A stretch of 64,000 nt of DNA from Streptomyces filipinensis. GTDB taxonomy: Bacteria > Actinomycetota > Actinomycetes > Streptomycetales > Streptomycetaceae. The position numbers and the translations under genes are program-made. Below are positions 57,209-64,000 of the stretch, piece by piece. The DNA lies in contig NZ_BMTD01000002.1 of NCBI RefSeq assembly GCF_014649495.1, positions 682,001 through 746,000 of the forward strand. Reading direction: 5' to 3'. The notes beneath the pieces are model-generated. The model was not told the DNA's origin and searched no databases. It saw nothing but the letters and a program-made list of their open reading frames with translations. Every line of letters begins with the position of its first letter. Within the stretch, counting starts at the first letter, position 1.

Positions 57209-59203
57209 TCACGCTCCCGTGGCGACGAGGACGACGGCGACCGCCAGGACGACGGTGCCGGCGAGCAGAGCGCTCACATAGGTCTGCACATTGCCGGTCT
57301 GCGCACGCCTGACGGCGGCCCCGAGCAGCCGGGGCAGGCCGGCCGCTCCTTGTACGTAGGTCTCGACGACCTCGCGGTCGAGGAAGCGGACGAGGCTCGC
57401 CCCGGCCTGCACCGGGCGGACGAACAGCACGTCGTACACGGCGTCCAGGTGGAAGCCCGCGGCCGCCGACCGGTGCAGCGGGCCGAGCAGCAGCCGGCCG
57501 GGGTCCGCCGGGTCGGGGGCGTAGGCGATGTCGCCGTAGGCCGGCTCGTGGGTGGCGATGGCCTCGGCCTCGACCAGTGCGGCGTCGCCTTCGGGGTGGG
57601 CGGCGACCGCACCCAGCGGGACGCGAGCGGCCAGCTGCGCGGTGCGCTGCCAGGCGCCGTAGGTGAGCAGCCCGCCGACCAGGGCGAAGCCCGTGCCGAG
57701 GATGGAGGTGAGGAGGGTCGGCGTCAGGTCGCGGCCGTCGAACCAGCCCGGCAGCGAGCGGTAGGCGAGCCCGCCGAAGGCCAGGGACGGTACGGCGAGG
57801 ACCCACAGCACCACGGTCATCGTGAGCGGCTGACGGCCGTGGTCGGGCGCCTCGGCGCCCCGGCCGCGGAAGGCGAGCAGCCACAGCCGGGTCGCGTAGG
57901 CGGCGGTCAGCAGGGCCGTGACCAGGCCGGCGACGAGGACGATCCAGCCGGCCGAGCCGGGCACGTGCGCGGTGTCGCCGTCGGTCGCGTGCTCGGCGGC
58001 GCCGAGGACGGACTCCTTGGAGAAGAAGCCGCTGAACGGCGGGATCGCGGCGAGCGCGAGGAGCGCCACGGTCATCGTCCAGTAGGCGTCCGGCACCCGG
58101 TCACGCAGGCCGTGCATGCGGGACATGGCGGCCAGTGAGTTGGTGCCGGCGGCATGGATGATCACGCCGGCGGCGAGGAACAGCAGCGCCTTGAAGGCGC
58201 CGTGGGACAGGAGGTGGAAGACGGCGGCACCGCGGTCACCGACGGCGAGGGCGCCGGTCATGTAGCCGAGCTGGCCGATCGTCGAGTAGGCGAGGACGCG
58301 TTTGATGTCGTCCTGGGCGAGCGCGGCCAGACCCGAGCCGGTCATGGTCACGGCGGCCATGACGCCCAGCACGATCATCGCGGCCTGGGAGGCCTCGAAC
58401 ACCGGGAGGAGACGGGCGACGAAGTAGACACCGGCGGCGACCATCGTCGCGGCGTGGATCAGCGCGGAGACGGGTGTCGGGCCCGCCATCGCGTCCGGCA
58501 GCCAGGTGTGCAGCGGGAACTGTGCCGACTTGCCCGCGACGCCCGCGAGGAGCAGCAGGGCGACCACCGTCGGATGGTGCAGGTTGCCGCTGGCGACCGC
58601 GCCGAGGACGCGCGTGATCCGGAAGGAGCCGGCGTCGGTGGCCAGCGCGAACAGGCCGATGAGGAACGGCACGTCGCCGAGCTTGGTGACCAGGAAGGCC
58701 TTCAGCGAGGCGGCGCGGGCCTCGGGTGTCTCCCAGTAGTGGCCGACCAGGAAGTAGGAGCAGATGCCCATGACCTCCCAGCCGACCAGCAGCACGATCA
58801 GGTCGCCGGAGTAGACGACGAGGAGCATCGCGGAGGTGAACAGGGAGACGAGGGCGGCGTACGAGGGGTAGCGCGGGTCGTCGCGCAGATAGCCCGTGGA
58901 GTAGATCTGCACGCAGGCGGCGACGAACGCGACGAGGATCGCGACGAGCGCGGCGAAGCCGTCGATGTGCAGGGACAGCTCGATGGGGACCGAGCCGGTG
59001 GGCGTGAGCTCGGTGTGGGCGTCGATGGCCGCGCCGCCGCCCTGGCGTACGGCGACCAGCGCGGCCAGCGCGAGTGAGGCCAGCGGCGGCAGGACGGCGA
59101 GCGGGCGGACGAACCCGGGCGCGGTGCGGCCGAGCAGGAGCCCGGCGGCCGCCCCGAGGAACGGCAGGAGGGGGACGAGGACGGCGAGGGTGGTCGTGGT
59201 CAC
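57209..59203 (-). CDS. nuoL: NADH-quinone oxidoreductase subunit L
   Basis: The product is 664 aa. Antiporter core with [17 protein letters not shown] (Glu), [20 protein letters not shown] (Lys, His) and [17 protein letters not shown], then the long lateral helix and final anchor helices. The stop-codon region is 6 bp from nuoM, and the start overlaps the nuoK stop by 4 bp. Confidence 0.96.
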   Translation of the reverse strand: MTTTTLAVLVPLLPFLGAAAGLLLGRTAPGFVRPLAVLPPLASLALAALVAVRQGGGAAIDAHTELTPTGSVPIELSLHIDGFAALVAILVAFVAACVQIYSTGYLRDDPRYPSYAALVSLFTSAMLLVVYSGDLIVLLVGWEVMGICSYFLVGHYWETPEARAASLKAFLVTKLGDVPFLIGLFALATDAGSFRITRVLGAVASGNLHHPTVVALLLLAGVAGKSAQFPLHTWLPDAMAGPTPVSALIHAATMVAAGVYFVARLLPVFEASQAAMIVLGVMAAVTMTGSGLAALAQDDIKRVLAYSTIGQLGYMTGALAVGDRGAAVFHLLSHGAFKALLFLAAGVIIHAAGTNSLAAMSRMHGLRDRVPDAYWTMTVALLALAAIPPFSGFFSKESVLGAAEHATDGDTAHVPGSAGWIVLVAGLVTALLTAAYATRLWLLAFRGRGAEAPDHGRQPLTMTVVLWVLAVPSLAFGGLAYRSLPGWFDGRDLTPTLLTSILGTGFALVGGLLTYGAWQRTAQLAARVPLGAVAAHPEGDAALVEAEAIATHEPAYGDIAYAPDPADPGRLLLGPLHRSAAAGFHLDAVYDVLFVRPVQAGASLVRFLDREVVETYVQGAAGLPRLLGAAVRRAQTGNVQTYVSALLAGTVVLAVAVVLVATGA

Positions 59204-59589
59204 GCGGTGGCCTCAGCCTTCTCGGCCGCGGAGGAGCCGGGGTCCTCGATGCCGGAGCCGCCGGTGCCGGGGCCCTCGGCGGTGTCGCGGAGCTTGTCGA
59301 TGTCGGCTGTGCCGCGGTTGCGGTGGACGGCGAGCACGATCGCCAGGCCGATGCCGATCTCGGCGGCGGCGATGGCGATGGTGAACAGGGTCAGCGCCTG
59401 GCCGGAGTGCAGGGTCTCCTTCGCGGCGCGGCTGAGCCAGACGTCGAAGGCGACCAGGTTGAGGTTGACGGCGTTGAGCATCAGCTCGACCGACATCAGG
59501 ACCAGGATCGCGTTGCGTCGGGCGAGGACGCCGTACAGGCCGGTGCAGAAGAGGAGGGCGGAGAGTACGGCCGGGTAGGCGAGGTGCAT
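59200..59589 (-). CDS. nuoK: NADH-quinone oxidoreductase subunit K
   Basis: The product is 129 aa with three helices, carrying the conserved membrane Glu residues in [14 protein letters not shown] and [14 protein letters not shown] polar tail of about 30 residues ([20 protein letters not shown] and on) is longer than in most NuoK. Start ATG at 59587-59589 overlaps the nuoJ stop by one base. Confidence 0.95.
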   Translation of the reverse strand: MHLAYPAVLSALLFCTGLYGVLARRNAILVLMSVELMLNAVNLNLVAFDVWLSRAAKETLHSGQALTLFTIAIAAAEIGIGLAIVLAVHRNRGTADIDKLRDTAEGPGTGGSGIEDPGSSAAEKAEATA

Positions 59590-60218
59590 CAGCGGGCGCC
59601 TTCCTTCTCGCCGGGTGCGGTCGGGGGCGCTTCCACGGGGGCCGTCCCGCCGGAGGCGGTGTCCGCCGTCGCCTTGCGGGACAGGACGATCGCGCCGACC
59701 AGGGCCGCGAGGAGCAGCACGGACAGGGCCTCGAAGGGCAGGACCCAGGTCCGGAACAGGCTCTCGCCGGTGACGTGGGTGGAGCCGGCGGCCGGGCCGT
59801 TCAGGTCGATCCACGTGGTGCGGAAGGCGTCGACGACCACCCACACCAGGGCGACGGCGGCGGCGACCGCGACGGTCAGGGCGGCCCAGCGGTTGCCGGA
59901 GTCGGCGTCCGGGGACCGGCCGATGGGCGCCTTGGTGAGCATCAGCCCGAACAGCAGGAGGACGACGACGGAACCGACGTAGATCAGGACCTGCACCCAG
60001 GCGATGAACTCGGCCGTGAGCAGCAGGTACTCCACGGCGAGGCCGCCGAGCGCGACGACCAGCCACAGGGCGGCGTGGACCAGCTGGCGGGTGGTGACGG
60101 TGACCAGCGCGGCGCCGAAGGTGACCAGGCCGACCAGGAGGAAGGCGATCTCGACGCCGGTCGGGGACAGGAAGCCGGGGTGGCCCGCGGCGAGGCTCAC
60201 GGCTGCGGCGGGGGTCAC
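59589..60218 (-). CDS. nuoJ: NADH-quinone oxidoreductase subunit J
   Basis: The product is 209 aa from a GTG at 60216-60218 overlapping the nuoI stop (GTGA). It has five helices, including [20 protein letters not shown] and [19 protein letters not shown] (the pi-bulge helix region). A Pro/Glu-rich tail ends [11 protein letters not shown]. Confidence 0.94.
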   Translation of the reverse strand: MTPAAAVSLAAGHPGFLSPTGVEIAFLLVGLVTFGAALVTVTTRQLVHAALWLVVALGGLAVEYLLLTAEFIAWVQVLIYVGSVVVLLLFGLMLTKAPIGRSPDADSGNRWAALTVAVAAAVALVWVVVDAFRTTWIDLNGPAAGSTHVTGESLFRTWVLPFEALSVLLLAALVGAIVLSRKATADTASGGTAPVEAPPTAPGEKEGAR

Positions 60219-60766
60219 GAGTCGCCCTCCTGCGGTTCGGCCTGCGCGGCCGCCAGCTTCTCGGCGGTCTTGCGGGCGGCGGCGATCTCCTTCGGCTCCT
60301 CGGCCGCGGGGTCGAGGGCGGGCGGGGCCGGGACGGTCCACATCCACTCGCGGAGCTTGTCGCGCTCGTGGGTGAGGTCACGGATGTCGGTCTCGGCGTA
60401 CTCGAACTCCGGGGACCAGAACAGCGCGTCGAAAGGACAGACCTCGATGCAGATACCGCAGTACATGCACAGGGAGAAGTCGATGGCGAACCGGTCGAGG
60501 ACGTTGCGGCTGCGCTCACGGCCTCCGGGGGCGGCCGGCGGGACCGTCTCCTTGTGGGAGTCGATGTAGATGCACCAGTCCGGGCACTCGCGGGCGCAGA
60601 GCATGCAGACCGTGCAGTTCTCCTCGAACAGGCCGATCACACCGCGGGTGCGGGGCGGCAGTTCGGGCTGGGCCTGCGGGTACTGCTCGGTGACCGTCTT
60701 CCTCGTCATCGTACGGAGGGTGACGGCCAGGCCCTTGGCGAGGCCACTGCCGGGAATGGGGGCCAT
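60215..60766 (-). CDS. nuoI: NADH-quinone oxidoreductase subunit I
   Basis: The product is 183 aa with two [4Fe-4S] ferredoxin motifs: [12 protein letters not shown] and [12 protein letters not shown]. Start ATG at 60764-60766. The C-terminal part is a helical Glu/Ala-rich extension ([20 protein letters not shown]). In complex I it passes electrons to NuoB near the quinone site. Confidence 0.96.
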   Translation of the reverse strand: MAPIPGSGLAKGLAVTLRTMTRKTVTEQYPQAQPELPPRTRGVIGLFEENCTVCMLCARECPDWCIYIDSHKETVPPAAPGGRERSRNVLDRFAIDFSLCMYCGICIEVCPFDALFWSPEFEYAETDIRDLTHERDKLREWMWTVPAPPALDPAAEEPKEIAAARKTAEKLAAAQAEPQEGDS

Positions 60767-60768
60767 GG

Positions 60769-61737
60769 TTAGGAGATCACCACCTTGACGATGCCGGTGA
60801 GGGCGATCTGGGCGAGGGAGAGGGGGACGAGGAGGGTCCAGGAGAGCTTCTGGAGCTGGTCCTCGCGCAGTCGCGGGTAGGTGACGCGGAGCCAGATGAC
60901 GAGGAAGGCGAGGATCGCGGTCTTCAGCAGGGTCCACAGCCAGCCCAGGCCGTCGTGGCCCCAGGGGCCGTGCCAGCCGCCCAGGAAGAGGACGGTGGTC
61001 AGGCCGCACAGGACGACGATGCCGGCGTACTCGGCGAGCAGGAACAGGGCGAAGCGCAGACCGGTGTACTCGGTGTACGCGCCGAAGATGATCTCCGAGT
61101 CCGCGACGGGCATGTCGAACGGCGGGCGCTGCAGCTCGGCGAGTCCCGCGACGAAGAAGACGACCGCGCCGACGATCTGCCAGGGCACCCACCACCAGTG
61201 GAAGGCGTGCAGGATGCCGGGCAGCGAGACCGTGCCGGCCGCCATCGCGACCGAGGCGGCGGCGAGCAGCATCGGGAGCTCGTAGGCGAGCAGCTGGGCG
61301 GCCGTGCGCAGGCCGCCGAGCAGGGAGAACTTGTTCGCGCTGGCCCAGCCGGCCATGAGTGAGCCGAGCACGCCGACGCCCATCACCGCGAGGACGAAGA
61401 ACACGCCCGCGTCCAGGACCTGGCCGACGGCACCCGCGCTCGGGCCGATCGGGATGGCGAGCAGGACGAGGAGGTACGGCAGCAGGGCGACGGCGGGGGC
61501 GAGCTGGAAGACGCGGCGGTCGGCGCCGGCCGGGACCACGTCCTCCTTCTGCGCGAACTTCACGCCGTCGGCGATGAGCTGGGCCCAGCCGTGGAAGCCG
61601 CCCGCGTACATGGGGCCGAGGCGGCCCTGCATGTGGGCCATCACCTTGTGCTCGGTCTGGCCGACGATCAGCGGGAAGGTGAGGAAGACGACGAACACGA
61701 CGAGGAGTCGCAGGGCGACGTCCAGCGCGCCGTTCAC
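60769..61737 (-). CDS. nuoH: NADH-quinone oxidoreductase subunit H
   Basis: The product is 322 aa with eight helices. Quinone-tunnel marks: [40 protein letters not shown] and [17 protein letters not shown] with the Glu residues. It is shorter than typical Streptomyces NuoH of the full operon. It begins 4 bp inside the end of nuoC. Confidence 0.95.
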   Translation of the reverse strand: MNGALDVALRLLVVFVVFLTFPLIVGQTEHKVMAHMQGRLGPMYAGGFHGWAQLIADGVKFAQKEDVVPAGADRRVFQLAPAVALLPYLLVLLAIPIGPSAGAVGQVLDAGVFFVLAVMGVGVLGSLMAGWASANKFSLLGGLRTAAQLLAYELPMLLAAASVAMAAGTVSLPGILHAFHWWWVPWQIVGAVVFFVAGLAELQRPPFDMPVADSEIIFGAYTEYTGLRFALFLLAEYAGIVVLCGLTTVLFLGGWHGPWGHDGLGWLWTLLKTAILAFLVIWLRVTYPRLREDQLQKLSWTLLVPLSLAQIALTGIVKVVIS

Positions 61738-63626
61738 TGCGGGCCTCCTGTGGGTTCGGGGTCGTCGGGGGTGGCAGGGCTGTCGGGGGTGACGGCGCTG
61801 TCAGGGGTGGCCGGGTCCTCGCGGGTGGCGGGGGTGGCGCGGTCCACGCGGGCGGCCGGGTCCTCAGGCGCGGCCAGGCCGTCCCCCGCGGCGGTGGCGG
61901 ACTGCTCGGACCGCTCCTTGGCCGACCCGGGCTCGTCAGGAGCCGGCTCGGGCTCCACGGGCGTCGGCTCGGACTCCGCTGCGGGCGTCGGCTCGGACTC
62001 CGCAGCGGTCACCTGGCCGGATTCCGCGGGGACCCGCTCAGGCTCCGCGAGGGCCCGCTCGGACTCCGCACGATCCCGCTCGGACTCCGCACGGTCCAGC
62101 TCGGCTTCCGCAGGGGTCGACCCCGCTTGCTCAGGCGCCGGCTCGGGGCGCGCAGGCGCCGACTCGGGCGTCACAAGCGCGGGCTCGGCTTCCCCAGTGG
62201 GAGGCTCGGCCTCCACAGGGACGCCCTCGGACTCCGCAGGGGCATCCTCGGACTCCGTCGGCTCCTCGAAAGCCGGCCGGGCGTGGTGCCAGGGGGCGTC
62301 CGAGCTGCGCGGGGCCGTGCTCCGGCGGGCGGCGCGAGCCGCGCTGCCCGGCGCCGTCGGCCCACCTGAGGCCCCTGCAAGCGGCTCACCCGGAACCGAG
62401 CCCGACGGCTCACCGGAAACCGAATCCGACGCTTCACCCGAGCCCGCACCCGAACCCGGACCCGCCGGCTCACCGGAAGCCGGCGCCGTCGCTTCCGGGG
62501 TCCGGGGCTGCTGTGAGGCCGAGCCCTGGGAGGCGCTGCGGGCACGGCGCGGCCGGGCCGGCGCCGGGCCGGGCGCGTGCGCCTCGGCGGCCGGGCCTTC
62601 CGCACCCGCTGCCCGGGACGCCTCGGCAGCCGGGCCTTCCGCACCCGCCGCGCGGGACGCGTCGCCCTCGGCCGCGGCCTGTTTCTGCTCGGCCGCGTCC
62701 TGCGGGGCCGCCGCCCGGGCCTGGCTCACCGAGCCCTCGCTCGCGCTCCGCGTCCGTCGCGGCCGGGCCGCCCCCGCTGCACCCGCGGCCCCCGCAGCAC
62801 CCGTCGCTCCGGCACCAGCGGCCCCCGCGGCACCAGCAACACTCGTTGCCTCAGCGCCAGCGCCAGCGGCCGCCGCCGCACCGCTCACTCCGGCGCCAGT
62901 CGCCTCAGTGGCCCCGGCGGAAGCCGGTTCCGCCTGGCTCGCGGAGCCCTCCGCCGCCGTACGGGTGCGCCGTACCGGGCGCTCTCCCGCCGCGCGGGCC
63001 GGGCGCTCGGCCGCCGCGCGCCCCGCCGCACGGGCCGGGCGGGCCGGGGCGGGTGGGAGCTGGCCCTTCAGCGGGCCCCATTCGTTGGGGTCCGGCACGC
63101 CTGGGGGCAGCATCTGCCGGCGCTTCGGGCCGCCGTGTTCGGATTCGCCCGGCTCCTTGGCGCCGGGCCAGGCCTTGGCGACGCGGGCGGCGAGGACGAA
63201 GTCCTTGCGCAGCGGGTGGCCCTCGAAGTTCTCGGGCAGGAGGAGGTGCTCCAGCGACGGATGGCCCTCGAAGCGGACGCCGAACATCTCGTGGGTCTCG
63301 CGCTCGTGCCAGCCGGCGCCCGCGTAGACGCCGACGGCGGAGGGCAGCGTCGGCGACTCGTGCGGGACGGTCGTGCGGACGAGGAGACGGCGGACCGGGT
63401 GGAGGGCGACGACGTGCGCCGAGACGCGGAAACCCGTGCCCGGTTCGTCGACCGCGCTCAGCCAGTCGAAGTAGGTGCAGCCCAGGGTCGTACGGGCCGT
63501 CTCCAGGGCGGTGAGCCAGGACGCCGGCGGTACGTCCACGGTCAGGACGTCGTACGACTCCTCGGCCGTGGCGTCCGTACCGAAGAGGTCCTCGACCGGG
63601 GCGGGCAGCCAGCCGACGGTGCTCAT
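61734..63626 (-). CDS. nuoC: NADH-quinone oxidoreductase subunit C with very long disordered tail
   Basis: The product is 630 aa, about three times the usual length. Residues 1 to about 190 are a normal NuoC (30-kDa subunit) domain: [68 protein letters not shown]. The remaining 430 or so residues are Ala/Pro/Glu/Ser/Arg-rich low complexity, first basic ([20 protein letters not shown]) and then increasingly acidic ([20 protein letters not shown]). No stop breaks the frame, the stop overlaps nuoH and the start overlaps nuoB, so the tail is truly encoded. Confidence 0.92.
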   Translation of the reverse strand: MSTVGWLPAPVEDLFGTDATAEESYDVLTVDVPPASWLTALETARTTLGCTYFDWLSAVDEPGTGFRVSAHVVALHPVRRLLVRTTVPHESPTLPSAVGVYAGAGWHERETHEMFGVRFEGHPSLEHLLLPENFEGHPLRKDFVLAARVAKAWPGAKEPGESEHGGPKRRQMLPPGVPDPNEWGPLKGQLPPAPARPARAAGRAAAERPARAAGERPVRRTRTAAEGSASQAEPASAGATEATGAGVSGAAAAAGAGAEATSVAGAAGAAGAGATGAAGAAGAAGAARPRRTRSASEGSVSQARAAAPQDAAEQKQAAAEGDASRAAGAEGPAAEASRAAGAEGPAAEAHAPGPAPARPRRARSASQGSASQQPRTPEATAPASGEPAGPGSGAGSGEASDSVSGEPSGSVPGEPLAGASGGPTAPGSAARAARRSTAPRSSDAPWHHARPAFEEPTESEDAPAESEGVPVEAEPPTGEAEPALVTPESAPARPEPAPEQAGSTPAEAELDRAESERDRAESERALAEPERVPAESGQVTAAESEPTPAAESEPTPVEPEPAPDEPGSAKERSEQSATAAGDGLAAPEDPAARVDRATPATREDPATPDSAVTPDSPATPDDPEPTGGPQ

Positions 63627-64000
63627 CGGGCCTCCCCCTCGGCGCCCGGAGCCGGCGGCGGCTTCACCAGGTCGCTGGTCAGGGCCGCCGTGGACGGGCG
63701 AGCGGAACCGGTGCCGTACCGCTCCCCCAGCGACTCGCGGGCGATCTTCTCCTGGAGCTTGAGGATGCCCTGGAGGAGCGCCTCGGGGCGCGGCGGGCAG
63801 CCGGGGACGTAGACGTCGACGGGGATGATCTGGTCGACGCCCTTCGTCACCGAGTACGAGTCCCAGTAGGGGCCTCCGCAGTTGGAGCAGGCCCCGAAGG
63901 AGATGACGTACTTCGGCTCCGGCATCTGCTCGTACAGGCGCTTCACGGCGGGCGCCATCTTGTCCGTCACGGTGCCCGACACGACCATGAGGTCGGCCTG
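63623..64000 (-). CDS. nuoB: NADH-quinone oxidoreductase subunit B (partial)
   Basis: The C-terminal 125 or so residues lie in the window; the start lies beyond 64000. Visible marks are [40 protein letters not shown] and [17 protein letters not shown], with the last cysteine ligands of cluster N2. A Pro/Ala tail ends [10 protein letters not shown]. It overlaps nuoC by 4 bp. Confidence 0.95.
   Translation of the reverse strand, partial: QADLMVVSGTVTDKMAPAVKRLYEQMPEPKYVISFGACSNCGGPYWDSYSVTKGVDQIIPVDVYVPGCPPRPEALLQGILKLQEKIARESLGERYGTGSARPSTAALTSDLVKPPPAPGAEGEAR

Noticed and set aside
54027..59077. Very long plus-strand open frames opposite nuoL-N
   Set aside because: They are Gly/Glu/Asp/Arg-rich shadows of the nuo genes.
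61591..63327. 578-aa plus-strand frame (Ser/Ala/Gly-rich) opposite the nuoC tail
   Set aside because: It mirrors the low-complexity tail of NuoC. The overlaps with nuoB and nuoH favour the minus strand as coding.

Overview
The window is high-GC actinobacterial DNA. Its gene order (rpoC-rpoB, rplL-rplJ, two lipoproteins, rplA-rplK-nusG-secE, tRNA-Trp, aminotransferase, deaminase, murB, rpmG, tRNA-Met/tRNA-Thr, yajQ, htpX and a reduced nuo cluster) is what is known for Streptomyces chromosomes (the SCO46xx core region of S. coelicolor). A Streptomyces or very close relative is therefore strongly suggested. Protein lengths such as RpoC 1299, RpoB 1161, L1 241, L11 144, L10 176 and L7/L12 127 aa support this.

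Positions 1-14450 are a leftward core transcription and translation block: RNA polymerase beta and beta-prime, ribosomal proteins, NusG, SecE and tRNA-Trp. Two LolA/LppX-type lipoprotein genes lie between rplA and rplJ. Positions 14711-28640 are ordinary chromosomal genes: aspartate aminotransferase, adenosine deaminase, two TetR modules with readable palindromic operators, MurB, an MFS exporter, a MaoC-type dehydratase pair, L33, two tRNAs, an amidohydrolase, and small Streptomyces-specific proteins. The end of this stretch holds a 950-bp unit bounded by 69-bp near-perfect inverted repeats that carries a secreted DUF4232 gene.

Positions 28869-49984 are an integrated actinomycete integrative and conjugative element (AICE). 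It is bounded by a 38-bp direct repeat derived from the 3' part of a tRNA-Tyr gene, the type of target used by SLP1. From right to left it carries integrase, excisionase, a DUF3631 replication ATPase with a candidate iteron origin, a primase-polymerase, a divergent type IV-like restriction nuclease, SSB, small membrane proteins, a TraB/FtsK translocase with clt-like repeats just downstream, a DUF2637 membrane protein, several small AICE proteins and a GntR/UTRA repressor with its operators. The left third (29-34.5 kb) is an accessory zone: a membrane protein plus pentapeptide-repeat pair, a frameshifted Shedu-like (DUF4263) nuclease, a DUF6233 protein and degenerate DNA. No intact tRNA-Tyr is readable at either junction.

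Positions 49985-64000 return to core chromosome: YajQ, a small GlsB/YeaQ/YmgE-type membrane protein, an APC permease, YccF, HtpX and a leftward nuoB-C-H-I-J-K-L-M-N operon without nuoD-G. NuoC in this operon has an extraordinary low-complexity C-terminal extension of about 430 residues.

No database search was run. Family names rest on motif and context recognition, and coordinates and starts were read from the sequence.
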